Counted from the first letter of the stretch, positions 35,390-45,274 are shown. The stretch is DNA of 64,000 nt from an uncultured Kocuria sp. (GCF_947500125.1 NZ_CANMRA010000010.1:1-64000), one strand, 5' to 3'. The notes: a model not told the origin generated them from the sequence alone. Made by a program: numbers and translations.

Positions 35390-37216
35390 GTGCTGCGCAC
35401 CCACAACCTCGGCGCCCTGCGCGCCGAGCACATCGGAGAGACCGTCACGCTGGCCGGCTGGGTCGGCCGGCGCCGCGACCACGGAGGGGTGGCCTTCCTG
35501 GACCTGCGCGACGCCTCCGGGGTCGCCCAGATCGTGGTGCGCGACGAGGCGGACTTCCACCACCTGCGCAACGAGTTCGTGCTGCAGGTCACGGGCACCG
35601 TGGGGCGCCGCCCCGAGGGCAACGAGAACCCGGCGCTGGCCACCGGCGAGGTCGAGGTCATGGCCGAGACCGTGACCGTGCTCAACACCGCCGCCGCACT
35701 GCCCTTCCAGATCGACGAGCACGTGGAGGTCGGCGAGGACGCCCGGCTGCGCCACCGCTACCTGGACCTGCGCCGGCCCGAGCCGGCCCGCATCATGCGC
35801 CTGCGCTCCGACGCCAACCGGGTGGCCCGCGAGATGCTGCACCAGGACGGGTTCACCGAGGTGGAGACGCCCACGCTGACCCGCTCCACCCCCGAGGGCG
35901 CCCGCGACTTCCTGGTCCCGGCCCGCCTGGCCCCGGGCTCCTGGTACGCCCTGCCCCAGTCCCCGCAGCTGTTCAAGCAGCTGCTGCAGGTGGGCGGGAT
36001 CGAGAAGTACTACCAGATCGCCCGCTGCTACCGGGACGAGGACTTCCGCGCCGACCGCCAGCCCGAGTTCACCCAGCTCGACATCGAGGCCTCCTTCGTG
36101 GAGCAGGACGACGTCATCGCCCTGGGCGAGCGCATCGTGGCCGCCCTGTGGAAGCTCATCGACGTGGAGATCCCCACCCCGATCCGCCGGATGACCTACG
36201 CCGAGGCCATGGCCAAGTACGGCTCGGACAAGCCGGACCTGCGCTTCGGCCTGGAGCTCACCGAGCTGACCGAGTACTTCCAGGACACCACCTTCCGCGT
36301 GTTCAAGGCCCCCTACGTGGGCGCCGTGGTCATGCCCGGCGGGGCCTCCCAGCCGCGCCGCACCCTGGACGCCTGGCAGGAGTGGGCCAAGCAGCGCGGC
36401 GCCAAGGGCCTGGCCTACGTGCTCGTCGGCGAGGACGGCACCCTGACGGGGCCGGTGGCCAAGAACATCACCGAGGCCGAGCGCGAGGGCCTCGCCGCCG
36501 CGACCGGCGCGCAGCCCGGGGACTGCATCTTCTTCGCCGCCGGCGAGAAGAAGACCTCCCGGGCGCTGCTGGGGGCGGCCCGCGTGGAGATCGGCCACCG
36601 CACCGGGCTGATCGACGAGGACGCCTGGGCGTTCGTGTGGATCGTGGACGCGCCCCTGTTCGAGTCCGCGGCCGAGGCCGTCGAGTCCGGCGACGTCGCC
36701 GTGGGCGCCGGTCAGTGGACCGCCGTGCACCACGCGTTCACCTCGCCCAAGCCCGAGTTCCTGGACACCTTCGACCAGGACCCCGAGCACGCGCTGGCCT
36801 ACGCCTACGACATCGTGTGCAACGGCAACGAGATCGGCGGCGGCTCGATCCGCATCCACCAGCAGGACGTGCAGCGGCGGGTCTTCGAGGTCATGGGCAT
36901 CGGCCGGGAGGAGGCCGACGAGAAGTTCGGGTTCCTGCTCGAGGGCTTCAAGTACGGCGCACCCCCGCACGGCGGCATCGCCTTCGGCTGGGACCGCGTG
37001 GTCGCCCTCCTGGCCGGCACCGACTCCATCCGCGAGGTCATCGCGTTCCCGAAGACCGGCAACGGCTTCGACCCGCTGACCGCGGCACCGGCGCCGATCA
37101 CCGCGCAGCAGCGCAAGGAGGCCGGGGTGGACGCCAAGCCCGAGACCAAGGGGAACGCCGCGCCCGACACCGAGGCGCAGCCCGGGAACCGGGAGAAGAA
37201 GCCGGTCGACGCCTGA
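35390..37216 (+). CDS. aspS: Aspartyl-tRNA synthetase, probably non-discriminating
   Basis: The 608-residue bacterial-type class II enzyme has the OB-fold anticodon domain, motif 2 ([19 protein letters not shown]), the GAD insertion domain and motif 3 ([16 protein letters not shown]). In the anticodon domain it has [10 protein letters not shown] and RRPEGNENP. His and Gly at these points are those associated with relaxed tRNA recognition (Asp and Asn tRNAs) in Pseudomonas-type enzymes, rather than the Leu and Lys of E. coli. The start is the GTG after GAAGGG. A 28-residue charged C-terminal tail ([17 protein letters not shown]) is an odd extra. Confidence 0.95.
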   Translation: MLRTHNLGALRAEHIGETVTLAGWVGRRRDHGGVAFLDLRDASGVAQIVVRDEADFHHLRNEFVLQVTGTVGRRPEGNENPALATGEVEVMAETVTVLNTAAALPFQIDEHVEVGEDARLRHRYLDLRRPEPARIMRLRSDANRVAREMLHQDGFTEVETPTLTRSTPEGARDFLVPARLAPGSWYALPQSPQLFKQLLQVGGIEKYYQIARCYRDEDFRADRQPEFTQLDIEASFVEQDDVIALGERIVAALWKLIDVEIPTPIRRMTYAEAMAKYGSDKPDLRFGLELTELTEYFQDTTFRVFKAPYVGAVVMPGGASQPRRTLDAWQEWAKQRGAKGLAYVLVGEDGTLTGPVAKNITEAEREGLAAATGAQPGDCIFFAAGEKKTSRALLGAARVEIGHRTGLIDEDAWAFVWIVDAPLFESAAEAVESGDVAVGAGQWTAVHHAFTSPKPEFLDTFDQDPEHALAYAYDIVCNGNEIGGGSIRIHQQDVQRRVFEVMGIGREEADEKFGFLLEGFKYGAPPHGGIAFGWDRVVALLAGTDSIREVIAFPKTGNGFDPLTAAPAPITAQQRKEAGVDAKPETKGNAAPDTEAQPGNREKKPVDA

Positions 37217-37417
37217 GCCGTCGGCGGCGCCCGCGGGGGCCGGGTCCGGTCGTGCACGACGACGACGGGGCCCGGCCCTCGCGCGGTCCCGCCCCGTCGG
37301 GCAGGCCAGCTGGAGCAGTGGACGCCGGGCAGGGCGACCGGGCGGGGCCGGTCGGGCGGGCCCGGTGGTCCAGGCGCCGGTCGAGCGGCCCGGTCGGGCG
37401 GAACCGGTCGCGAAGGG

Positions 37418-38713
37418 TCAGTCGAGCAGGCTCTCCAGGTGCGGGGTGCGCTCGTGGGCTCCCGGCAGCGGCTCGCGGCCCCGGCCCAGGAGGAACCACA
37501 GCGGGACCACGAGCAGCGCCAGCAGCAGACCCACCCACATCCACGAGGCGGTCAGCGCGTACTCCGCGCCCGTCAGCAAGAGAGCGACGGCCATGAGGCC
37601 GGTGCCCAGGACGCCGAGCGCCCGTGCCCCCGCGGTCCGGCCCAGCGTCGCGACCGCCGCGCACGCCAGGCCGTAGTAGAGGGCCACGAGCACCGAGATG
37701 ATCCCGATCGAGTCGTCGAACAGCGGGCCGGAGAACGCCATCCACGCGGCCGCGACCGCGGCGGTGGTCCAGGTGGCGAAGGACAGGGACAGGAAGCGGC
37801 GCGGCAGGTGCCCGCCCCGGGCCATGGACATCAGGCCGCGGGAGGTGGGGATCATCGTGGTGCCGATGGACGCGCCCGCGGAGACCGCCACGAGCGCGGC
37901 CAGCAGCGGGGAGGCCACCGAGGACCCCGGCGCGTAGGCCCAGCCGATGGCGGCGTAGGCGGCGGCCACCACGCCCAGCGCGACCCACGCCGAGACCCGG
38001 GGCGCCCGCTGGGTGGTGGACTCCTCGGTGAGCGAGAACGTGGAGTCCCAGCCCCAGTACAGGAACAGAGCCAGCAGCAGGGCGGCGGCCACGTCCCCGG
38101 CGGTCACGCCGGCTCCGGTCGCGAGCTCCGCGGCGCCGTAGAACCCGGTCCACTCCCCGTCCTCCGCGCTCGCACCGGGCGGGAGGGCCGGGGCGGTGCG
38201 CACGGCCCACACCAGCACGCCCACCCCGATCAGCTGCAGGACGGCCAGGACCCACTGCACGGCGGCCGAGACCCTGATCCCGGTCGAGGACACCGCCGCG
38301 AAGACCGCCATGAGCAGGACGGCCACGGCGGTGGTGGTCCAGGGCCCGGCGCCGATCCCGAGGGCGAACAGGGCGGAGTCGGCCGTGACCCAGGCGAGGG
38401 AGGCCAGCACGAGGGTCGCCGAGAGCCACAGCCCCCAGCCGCCCAGGAACCCGGTGAACGCCCCGTAGGCCTCCCGGGCCCACCGGTAGACGGTGCCCTG
38501 GTCCTCGTAGAGCGCGTCCAGACGGGCGAAGCACAGGGAGACCACCACCATCGGGAGCACGGCGCCGACCAGCACCACCGGGGTCCAGGACCCCACCAGG
38601 GCGTGGATCAGCCCGACCGTGACCACGGCCGAGTACAGCGGGGCGATCGAGGTGGACCCGATGACCGCCGAGGTCGTCGTGGAGATCGACCGGGGGAGCA
38701 GGTGGGCGGTCAC
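37418..38713 (-). CDS. APC family permease, third gene of a putative ligase operon
   Basis: The 431-residue protein has about 12 hydrophobic helices. It contains the APC-type segments VIGSTSIAPLYSAVVTVG (helix 1) and LLALFLYWGWDSTFSLTEES (helix 6). Its GTG start overlaps the TGA of the upstream glutathionylspermidine-synthase-like gene by four bases, so the two are translationally coupled. It probably moves the substrate or product of that enzyme, such as an amino acid or polyamine, but this is inference. Confidence 0.88.
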   Translation of the reverse strand: MTAHLLPRSISTTTSAVIGSTSIAPLYSAVVTVGLIHALVGSWTPVVLVGAVLPMVVVSLCFARLDALYEDQGTVYRWAREAYGAFTGFLGGWGLWLSATLVLASLAWVTADSALFALGIGAGPWTTTAVAVLLMAVFAAVSSTGIRVSAAVQWVLAVLQLIGVGVLVWAVRTAPALPPGASAEDGEWTGFYGAAELATGAGVTAGDVAAALLLALFLYWGWDSTFSLTEESTTQRAPRVSAWVALGVVAAAYAAIGWAYAPGSSVASPLLAALVAVSAGASIGTTMIPTSRGLMSMARGGHLPRRFLSLSFATWTTAAVAAAWMAFSGPLFDDSIGIISVLVALYYGLACAAVATLGRTAGARALGVLGTGLMAVALLLTGAEYALTASWMWVGLLLALLVVPLWFLLGRGREPLPGAHERTPHLESLLD

Positions 38714-39948
38714 AGCAGACCCTTCTTGTCGATGACGTTCGGGACGAAGCGGCAGTAGTAGTCGGTGAGGGGGCCGTCGGACTCGCGGATCCCGATGCCC
38801 GCCGCGCCCGCCTCGCCCACCACCCAGGAGCCGATGACCGGGTGGTTGGGGGCGCCGTCGGAGCCCGGGAAGTTCCGGATGGGCGTGTAGGCCTGCCACA
38901 CGTCCAGCGGGGAGGCGTGGGGGTGCTCCGAGCGGATCCGCACGTCGCGGGCGTGCACCTCGATGCCGTCCCCCTCGCGGCCGAACACGGGCTTGCGCAC
39001 CCACTCGCGCAGGTCCCGAGGTCCGTCCGGATGGGCGGCCAGCAGGTTCTCGTGCCCCGGGAAGCACCGCCACAGGGCCACGAGCAGGAGCTTGTTGGAC
39101 TGGAACATCTTCCACGGCGGCTCGTACCAGTGGTGGATCAGGGTGGGGTCCTCGAGCACGAACGCGCCGGGCCCGTCGTCGAGCATGTGCTCCCACGGGT
39201 GCAGGGCGAAGATCTCCTCGATGGGGCCCACCACCACGGGGTCGTCCACGTCCCCGGTCGCGTGCACCCAGCCGCGGGACCGGGTGTCGTAGCGGACGTC
39301 CTCGACCGGCAGCAGGACGGCCCGGTAGCCGGCCTCGACCGCGGTGTTGGCGAGGACGGCGGCGTTGGCCGCGTCCTCCCCGGACTCCTCCTCGCGGGTG
39401 TAGGCCACGTGCAGGGTCTTCGTGGCCGAGAACGGCAGCCGCTGACGCCACCGCTCCACGAGCATGGGCCACAGGCCGTTGAGCTGGTCGAACCCCGGGT
39501 GGTCCTCGCCCAGGCCCGGGAACAGCGCCTCCATGCGGCTCCACTGGCAGATCGCCCCCTCCACCAGTCCGGTGGGGGTGTCGCCGTTGAGCTCGAGCAT
39601 CTTCGGCGGGCCGGTCCCGTCCCAGGCCAGGTCGAAGCGGCCGTAGATCGAGGGCTCCCGCAGCCGCAGGGAGTGCTGGGCCAGCTCGAACGCCGCCTCC
39701 GACAGCCCCAGGGTGCCCAGCGCCCCGGTGGCCAGGTACCGGGCGGCCTCGGCGCACATCCGGTGCAGCTCGTCCGTGACGGACTCCAGCTCGTCCACCT
39801 CGTCCGGGGAGAAGACGTAGGCGGCGGTCTCGTTCCAGTACGAGAAGCGCCGGCCGTCGGGCCTCTCCGTGAGGGCGTAGGTGAGCCCCTCGTCGCGGAT
39901 GGTGCGCTCCCAGCCTGGGCGCGGGGCGAGGCCGTCGACGCGCCGCAT
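38710..39948 (-). CDS. Glutathionylspermidine-synthase-like ATP-grasp ligase (YgiC/YjfC type)
   Basis: The 412-residue protein matches the C-terminal synthetase domain of glutathionylspermidine synthase without the amidase. Visible family elements are GRFDLAWDGTGPPKMLELNG with DTPTGL after it, IFALHPWEHM, PPWKMFQSNKLLLVALWR, WVRKPVFGREG (ATP-binding Lys and loop) and VIGSWVVGEAGAAGIGIRES. This enzyme class makes amide bonds at the cost of ATP; the E. coli paralogues YgiC and YjfC have no assigned substrate. The ATG overlaps the stop of the lipoprotein gene by one base (TGATG), and its own stop overlaps the permease start. Confidence 0.9.
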   Translation of the reverse strand: MRRVDGLAPRPGWERTIRDEGLTYALTERPDGRRFSYWNETAAYVFSPDEVDELESVTDELHRMCAEAARYLATGALGTLGLSEAAFELAQHSLRLREPSIYGRFDLAWDGTGPPKMLELNGDTPTGLVEGAICQWSRMEALFPGLGEDHPGFDQLNGLWPMLVERWRQRLPFSATKTLHVAYTREEESGEDAANAAVLANTAVEAGYRAVLLPVEDVRYDTRSRGWVHATGDVDDPVVVGPIEEIFALHPWEHMLDDGPGAFVLEDPTLIHHWYEPPWKMFQSNKLLLVALWRCFPGHENLLAAHPDGPRDLREWVRKPVFGREGDGIEVHARDVRIRSEHPHASPLDVWQAYTPIRNFPGSDGAPNHPVIGSWVVGEAGAAGIGIRESDGPLTDYYCRFVPNVIDKKGLL

Positions 39949-40376
39949 CAGGAGCCCCAGCCGCTCTTCGACCCGCCGAAGCCGCGGGAGACCCCGCTCT
40001 TGCCCACGGCGGTCCCGTCGCGGGGCAGGCCGCGGGCCACGGTGGCCGAGGCCGGCGGACGCCCGGTGCTCCAGCCCGCCGAGGACGGCACGGCCGAGCC
40101 CACGGCGGGCACGGTCGCGGCGCGGGCGGAGCTCATGAGCACCCACATGGGGAAGAAGCCGCCCACCCGCGGCCCGCGGTCGTCGTCGCACTCGTCGTCG
40201 TCGACCCGGACGGGCTCGGCGCCGCCCTCCCCGTCCGGGTCCTCGACACAGATCTGGGCGTAGTCGGAGTCCACCTCCTGCACGTCCTGGGCCTCCTGGC
40301 CGCAACCGGTCAGGGCGATCGTCAGGGCGCCGATCGAGGCGGCGGCCATGGTCCGTGAGGAGGGGCGGGGCGGCAT
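39948..40376 (-). CDS. YgiB-like (DUF1190-like) lipoprotein
   Basis: The 142-residue protein begins with a lipoprotein signal (MAAASIGALTIALTGC; the lipobox Cys is about residue 25) and continues with an acidic stretch (DVQEVDSDYAQICVEDPDGE). The C-terminal half ends in VSRGFGGSKSGWGS, like the RGGFG...SGSG tail of E. coli YgiB. In E. coli ygiB neighbours ygiC, just as here. It is therefore likely the first gene of a lipoprotein-ligase-permease operon. Similarity is low-complexity, so the family name is tentative. Confidence 0.7.
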   Translation of the reverse strand: MPPRPSSRTMAAASIGALTIALTGCGQEAQDVQEVDSDYAQICVEDPDGEGGAEPVRVDDDECDDDRGPRVGGFFPMWVLMSSARAATVPAVGSAVPSSAGWSTGRPPASATVARGLPRDGTAVGKSGVSRGFGGSKSGWGS

Positions 40377-40733
40377 GCGGGGCCTTCCGGGACAAGAGCG
40401 GGACAGGGGCTGTGCGGGACAGCGGCTGTGCAGGACGAGGGCCGTGCAGGGCAGGGGCCTCGCCGGGGCCGAGGTGCACGGGTCGGTCGGTACGGGTGGC
40501 ACGGGCGCGCCCGTGCGGGTCCCTCCGAGCGTACGACCTCCCGGCCCCGTCCGGGGGCCGCGGGTCCGCGCCGTGTCCGCACCGCGGGCACCGCCCACAC
40601 ACCCCGCGCCGAGCCGCGGGGTGTGCGGGCGCAACCGGGAGCAACATCGGCCCCTCCGCCGGCGCCCCGCAGTAGGCTTCCGTCACGCCCGGGGCCGTGT
40701 CCCGTCCCCGCCCGCACGACCTCAGGGGAGCCC
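40377..40733. other. Divergent intergenic region with short repeats
   Basis: 357 bases between the lipoprotein and MDMPI genes. The left third repeats a GGGACAG / GGCTGTGCRGGAC word about four times (40390-40450). The rest is GC-rich without a convincing gene. It must hold both divergent promoters. Confidence 0.5.
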
Positions 40734-41360
40734 ATGAGCCGCGATCCCGCCGCCGACCGCACCGCCCTCCTCGACGCCGGGGCATGGTTCGCCGAGCTCG
40801 TCGACGAGCTCCGCCCGCACCACTGGACGCGCCCGGGCCTGGGCGCGTGGGACGTCCGGGCACTCGTGGGGCACACCCACCGCGCGCTCGTGACGCTCGG
40901 CACCTATCTCACGGTCCCCGCCGACGACGAGACCTGCACCGGCACTGCCCAGTACTACGCGCTCGCCGCCGCGGCCACGGACCCCGCGGAGGTCGCGGCG
41001 CGGGGCGTCGCCGCCGGCCGTGAGCTGGGCCGGCACCCGGCCGCCACCGTCCGGGCGTCGCTGGACCGGGCCCGGGACGCCCTGGCGCAGGTGCCGCTCG
41101 ACGAGGACCCCCTGATCCGGACCGTGGTCGGCGGCACCCGGCTGCGCGCCTACGTGCCCACCCGCACGTTCGAGCTGACCGTCCACGGCCTGGACGTCGC
41201 CCAGGCCTGCGGGCTGGACCGGAGGCCCCCCGAGCACGTCCTGGCCGACGCCGGGCGGACGGCGCTGGAGCTCGCCGCCCACGGCGGGCACCTGCCCGGG
41301 GTCCTGCTGGCGCTCACGGGCCGGCGGCCGCTGCCGCCGGGGTTCTCGGTCCTGGCCTGA
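40734..41360 (+). CDS. MDMPI-fold (mycothiol-dependent maleylpyruvate isomerase-like) protein
   Basis: The 208-residue protein has the DinB-like four-helix N-terminal domain with metal-binding histidines: HHW near residue 29, VRALVGHTHRAL and FELTVHGLDVAQA. It carries only a short C-terminal part. These actinobacterial proteins are usually labelled TIGR03086 or maleylpyruvate isomerase family and probably use mycothiol as thiol cofactor. No aromatic-degradation genes are nearby, so the named reaction is unlikely. GGGGAG precedes the ATG by four bases. Confidence 0.8.
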   Translation: MSRDPAADRTALLDAGAWFAELVDELRPHHWTRPGLGAWDVRALVGHTHRALVTLGTYLTVPADDETCTGTAQYYALAAAATDPAEVAARGVAAGRELGRHPAATVRASLDRARDALAQVPLDEDPLIRTVVGGTRLRAYVPTRTFELTVHGLDVAQACGLDRRPPEHVLADAGRTALELAAHGGHLPGVLLALTGRRPLPPGFSVLA

Positions 41361-41511
41361 ACCGGTCCGGGCACGGGCGCTCGCCGAACCGGGGCCCGGG
41401 CGGGGTGATCGGGCAAACGGGGCCCGGGAGCGCCGGCAGCACGACCACCTGGAGCCCGGGGGCACGCGGTCCGCGCGCCCGGGTCCGGGGCGCGCGGGTC
41501 GCGGACGCCGG

Positions 41512-42111
41512 TCAGAGCACCGTGCGGGCGGCCGTCGCGTAGCCCAGTCCGATGAGCACGCCGATCACGGCCCCGACGACCGTCTGCGCCGGGGTGTGGT
41601 CCCCGGTGCGCACCCGGGAGAGGGCCACCGCGACCGGCACCGTCGCCGCGGCCGGCGCCGCCCACGGGGTGGTCAGGGCGCCGACGGCCACGGCCCAGCA
41701 CGCCGCCATCGCCACGTGGGCGGAGACCTTCCACCACAGCGTCACGACCAGCAGCACGAGGATCCCGAGCAGCACGAACGCCGTGGTCACCGGCACGACC
41801 GGAGGGGCGCCCACCGCGAGCTCGGCGACCACCACGAGGCCCGTCAGCAGACCCGTGGCGGCGTAGACCGGCAGCCGCTGGGCCCGGGAGCGCACGAAGT
41901 GACCGTCCACCCGCCCGCGCCGGGCCAGGAGCCGCAGCACGAGCATGGGCAGGGACGCCACGACCACCGCGGTCCCCAGACCCCACAGGACCCCGGGCCA
42001 CCCGGCTCCCGACCAGCCGGCGAGCACCAGCAGGGACAGCACCAGCGGGGCGGGCGCGAACGCCTCCGCCACCAGGGTGCTCCATCGGGAGGTCGTGCGC
42101 GCTGCTGCCAT
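41512..42111 (-). CDS. PAP2-like membrane phosphatase-fold protein
   Basis: The 199-residue protein has about six transmembrane helices. The segments [14 protein letters not shown] and [20 protein letters not shown] correspond to the PSGH and SRxxxxxHxxxD motifs of the PAP2 (lipid phosphatase) superfamily, with the two catalytic histidines kept. The first motif (KxxxxxxRP) is weak (SRAQRLPVY). It may hydrolyse a lipid pyrophosphate or phosphate. It is divergent from dtd. Confidence 0.75.
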   Translation of the reverse strand: MAAARTTSRWSTLVAEAFAPAPLVLSLLVLAGWSGAGWPGVLWGLGTAVVVASLPMLVLRLLARRGRVDGHFVRSRAQRLPVYAATGLLTGLVVVAELAVGAPPVVPVTTAFVLLGILVLLVVTLWWKVSAHVAMAACWAVAVGALTTPWAAPAAATVPVAVALSRVRTGDHTPAQTVVGAVIGVLIGLGYATAARTVL

Positions 42112-42167
42112 GGCACGAGGCTAGCCGGGGTCCCGGAGCCGCCCGCGCCTGTGGTGGACTGGAGCGC

Positions 42168-42620
42168 ATGCGCATCGTTCTGCAGAGAGCGGCCCGGGCC
42201 GCCGTGACCGTCGGGGGAGACGTCGTGGGGGCGATCGAGGAGCCGGGCCTGGTGGCCCTGGTGGGCGTGACGCACGACGACGACGCTGCGACGGCCGCGA
42301 AGCTCGCCGAGAAGACCTGGACGCTGCGGCTGCTGGCGGGCGAGCGGTCCTGCGCCGACCTCGGCGCCCCGGTGCTCGCGGTCAGCCAGTTCACCCTCTA
42401 CGGCGACGCCCGCCGGGGCCGGCGCCCCTCCTGGTCGGCCGCCGCGCCCGGGCCCGTCTCGGAGCCGGTGTTCGAGGCCTACGTCCAGGCGCTGCGTGAC
42501 CTCGGCGCGCACGTGGAGACCGGCCGCTTCGGGGCCGCGATGCAGGTGGAGCTCGTCAACGACGGCCCGTTCACCCTGGTCCTGGACAGCGCCGAGCTGG
42601 AACGGCCCCGGCGGGGCTGA
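42168..42620 (+). CDS. dtd: D-aminoacyl-tRNA deacylase
   Basis: The 150-residue DTD removes D-amino acids and glycine from wrongly charged tRNAs. Conserved elements are MRIVLQRA at the start, [10 protein letters not shown] (active-site SQxT) and [13 protein letters not shown] (the cross-subunit Gly-cisPro loop, usually NxGPVT; here Phe replaces Val). A weak -10-like TGGACT ends seven bases before the ATG, so its mRNA may be leaderless too. The gene is followed 66 bases later by rarA. Confidence 0.93.
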   Translation: MRIVLQRAARAAVTVGGDVVGAIEEPGLVALVGVTHDDDAATAAKLAEKTWTLRLLAGERSCADLGAPVLAVSQFTLYGDARRGRRPSWSAAAPGPVSEPVFEAYVQALRDLGAHVETGRFGAAMQVELVNDGPFTLVLDSAELERPRRG

Positions 42621-42673
42621 TCCCCCCAGCCCCGCAGCGCCTGGACGCGGGCCACGGGGTCCGGGGCGGGGAC

Positions 42674-42679
42674 TAGTCT
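42674..42679 (+). promoter_or_regulatory. -10 box of probable leaderless rarA promoter
   Basis: TAGTCT ends seven bases before the GTG at 42687, the same spacing as at murT. There is no ribosome-binding site between. Confidence 0.5.
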
Positions 42680-42686
42680 GGACGGC

Positions 42687-44141
42687 GTGACCAGCTCCCT
42701 CTTCGACGACCTCGACCCCACCGACTCCAGCGCGGGCGAGCAGCGCGACGGGACCCGTCCCGCGGGACGACGCTCCCGGGCGCCGCTGGCGGTGCGGATG
42801 CGCCCGCGCCGGCTCGACGAGATCGTGGGCCAGCAGCACCTGCTCAAGCCCGGCTCCCCGCTGCAGGTCCTCGCGGGGGAGGACCGCGGGCCGGCCGGAC
42901 CGTCGTCGATCATCCTGTGGGGCCCCCCGGGCACCGGCAAGACCACCCTGGCCCACGTGATCGCCCGCGGGGTGTCCCGGAAGTTCGTGGAGCTCTCCGC
43001 GATCACCGCCGGGGTCAAGGACGTGCGGAAGGTGATGGACGAGGCGCTCACCGACCGGGACCTGCACGGGCGCACCACCGTGCTGTTCCTCGACGAGATC
43101 CACCGCTTCACCAAGGCCCAGCAGGACGCGCTGCTGCCGGGGGTGGAGAACCAGTGGGTGGTCCTGGTGGCCGCGACCACGGAGAACCCGTCCTTCTCGG
43201 TGATCTCGCCCCTGCTCTCGCGCTCGCTGCTGCTGACCCTGCAGCCGCTGGAACGCTCCGACATCGGGGCGCTGCTGGACCGCGCCGTCCTCGACCCCCG
43301 GGGCCTGAACGGCGAGGTGGAGCTCTCCGCGGAGGCCCGCGAGCACCTGCTGGAGCTGTGCGGCGGGGACGCCCGCAAGGCACTGACCTCCCTGGAGGCC
43401 GCCGCCGGGGTCGCGTTCTCGGAGCAGCCGGCGCCGGAGGACCACGACGGGGACCACGACAGGGGCGACGACGGGGACGACGACGGGGACCGCGGGCGGC
43501 CGGTCCCCGTGATCACCCGGGAGCACGCCGAGGAGGCGCTCGACCGGGCGGCGGTCCGCTACGACAAGAACGGCGACCAGCACTACGACGTGGTCAGCGC
43601 CTTCATCAAGTCGATCCGCGGCTCGGACGTCGACGCCGCGATGCACTACCTCGCCCGGATGATCGAGGCGGGGGAGGACCCGCGGTTCATCGCCCGCCGG
43701 CTCATCATCTCCGCCTCCGAGGACATCGGCACCGCCGACCCGACCGCCCTGCAGACCGCGGTGGCGGCCGCCGACGCCGTCCAGCTCATCGGGATGCCCG
43801 AGGGGCGGATCCCGCTCGCCCAGGCCGTGGCGCACCTGGCGACCGCCCCGAAGTCCAACGCCGCCTACACCGCGATCAACGAGGCGATCGCCGACGTCCG
43901 CGCCGGCCGGGCCGGGCCCGTCCCGCTCCACCTGCGCGACGCCCACTACCCCGGCGCGGGCCAGCTCGGCCACGGACGCGGCTACGTCTACTCCCACGAC
44001 GAGCCCAACGGCGTGGCCGCCCAGCAGTACCCGCCCGACGAGCTCGTGGGCACCGACTACTACCGGCCCACCGAGCACGGCCGCGAGCGCGAGATCGCCC
44101 ACCGCCTCGAGATCCTGCGGGGCATCGTCCGGGGCCGGTGA
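42687..44141 (+). CDS. rarA: Replication-associated recombination AAA+ ATPase
   Basis: RarA (MgsA) acts at stalled forks. The 484-residue protein has Walker [11 protein letters not shown], Walker [11 protein letters not shown], the sensor [18 protein letters not shown] and the C-terminal tetramerisation domain with [20 protein letters not shown] and [20 protein letters not shown]. An unusual acidic stretch (about residues 250-272, [20 protein letters not shown]) interrupts the end of the ATPase domain. In the DNA it is a GAC/GGG-rich repeat (43440-43500). The start GTG is the only one giving the usual N-terminus SSLFDD. Confidence 0.94.
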   Translation: MTSSLFDDLDPTDSSAGEQRDGTRPAGRRSRAPLAVRMRPRRLDEIVGQQHLLKPGSPLQVLAGEDRGPAGPSSIILWGPPGTGKTTLAHVIARGVSRKFVELSAITAGVKDVRKVMDEALTDRDLHGRTTVLFLDEIHRFTKAQQDALLPGVENQWVVLVAATTENPSFSVISPLLSRSLLLTLQPLERSDIGALLDRAVLDPRGLNGEVELSAEAREHLLELCGGDARKALTSLEAAAGVAFSEQPAPEDHDGDHDRGDDGDDDGDRGRPVPVITREHAEEALDRAAVRYDKNGDQHYDVVSAFIKSIRGSDVDAAMHYLARMIEAGEDPRFIARRLIISASEDIGTADPTALQTAVAAADAVQLIGMPEGRIPLAQAVAHLATAPKSNAAYTAINEAIADVRAGRAGPVPLHLRDAHYPGAGQLGHGRGYVYSHDEPNGVAAQQYPPDELVGTDYYRPTEHGREREIAHRLEILRGIVRGR

Positions 44142-44199
44142 CGGGTGTGCTCACCGGCAGGGTTCCGCCGCGCCCCGGGGGAGCCGGTGACCGGCGCGC

Positions 44200-45156
44200 T
44201 CAGCGGCCGAACAGGTGGCGGACCACCGCCGCGGCCGTGCGCTCGTCGAGGAGCAGGTCCGTGACCACGCCCGCCCGCAGGGCGCCCACCACGCCCGGCA
44301 CCTTGTGGTCCCCCGCGACCACGCACAGCCGGCGCGGGATCCGCCGCAGCTCCATGGGCGTGGGCCCGCTCGCCCGCCGGTTGTAGTCGATGTCGGCATA
44401 GGTCCCGTCCTCCCGCAGGAACACGGTGCACACGTCCCCGACCACGCGGTGCGCCGCCAGCTCCCGGAGCGCGTCCTCCGGCAGGTAGCCGCTGCTGTAC
44501 ACCTGGGAGATCATCGGCCCCCGGAAGGCCCCCACGCTGAACACCGCCAGGTCCGCCGCGTTGCGCACCGCCAGCACCCGGCGCACCGAGGACTCCTGCC
44601 ACATCAGTCTCCGCGTCTCCTCCTGGTCGAAGAACGCCGGGGCGGGGAAGGGGAGCAGGGCGGCCCCGAAGGCCGCCGACATCTGCCCGAGCAGGGCCGA
44701 GGACTGCGCCGCGCCCGTGGAGCGGGCACTGACCGCGCCGTTCATCTGCACCACGACCGCGTCCCGTGTGGCCTTCGGCTGCAGGTGGCCCCCGATCGCC
44801 GAGGTCGTGATCCCCCAGGCGACCGCCAGGGTCATGCCGTCCCCGAACCAGTCGCCGAGCAGCCCCGCCGCGGCCCGGGCCACGGACTCCAGCCGCTGCG
44901 GCTCCGTGGCCGTGCGCGGTGTGCCCGCCACGTGCACCGTGACCCCGAAGGCCTCCCGCAGCCGGTGGGACAGGTCGTGTCCCGCGTGCGGGGGAGCGGC
45001 GAGGCTGATCCGCACGATGCCCCGCTCCCGGGCGGTCTGCAGCATCCGCGAGACCGTGGGACGGGACACACCGAAGCGGTCCGCCACCGCCTCCATCGTC
45101 ATGCCCTGCACGTAGTACAGCTCCGCCGCGTGGTGGAGCTCGGCATCACCGTGCAT
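44200..45156 (-). CDS. SorC/DeoR-type sugar-binding transcriptional regulator, probable glp regulator
   Basis: The 318-residue protein has an N-terminal helix-turn-helix (MTMEAVADRFGVSRPTVSRM) and a C-terminal NagB/RpiA-like sugar-phosphate-binding domain with VAWGITTSAIGGHL and GDVCTVFLREDG. It is divergent from glpD-glpF-glpK and most likely senses glycerol 3-phosphate or a related compound. The ATG at 45156 has GGGAG at the proper distance; an upstream GTG-type extension of seven residues is possible. A palindrome GTGCA-TGT-TGCAC covers this start codon, suggesting autoregulation. Confidence 0.88.
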   Translation of the reverse strand: MHGDAELHHAAELYYVQGMTMEAVADRFGVSRPTVSRMLQTARERGIVRISLAAPPHAGHDLSHRLREAFGVTVHVAGTPRTATEPQRLESVARAAAGLLGDWFGDGMTLAVAWGITTSAIGGHLQPKATRDAVVVQMNGAVSARSTGAAQSSALLGQMSAAFGAALLPFPAPAFFDQEETRRLMWQESSVRRVLAVRNAADLAVFSVGAFRGPMISQVYSSGYLPEDALRELAAHRVVGDVCTVFLREDGTYADIDYNRRASGPTPMELRRIPRRLCVVAGDHKVPGVVGALRAGVVTDLLLDERTAAAVVRHLFGR

Positions 45157-45234
45157 GTTGCACTCCCTCTCCTGCACGTCCGTTCATTTGCTTTGAGCAT
45201 AGGTGCACCCTCGGACAGAGTGTGATGCAGAGCA
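45151..45234. promoter_or_regulatory. glp control region with several palindromes
   Basis: Four short inverted repeats lie between the regulator and glpD: GTGCA-N3-TGCAC (45151-45163), TGCT-TTG-AGCA (45189-45199), GGTGCACC (45202-45209) and TGC-AGA-GCA (45226-45234). The second and fourth share the GAGCA half. They are candidate operators of the divergent SorC-type regulator. Confidence 0.5.
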
Positions 45235-45274
45235 CCTTCCCGACCGCAACCACCGCCCCGAGGAGTTCCCCACC

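Noticed and set aside
37217-37417. Coding gene between aspS and the APC permease
   Set aside because: The stretch consists of CGGTCGGGCGG-type repeats with no protein-like frame; it lies between convergent genes.
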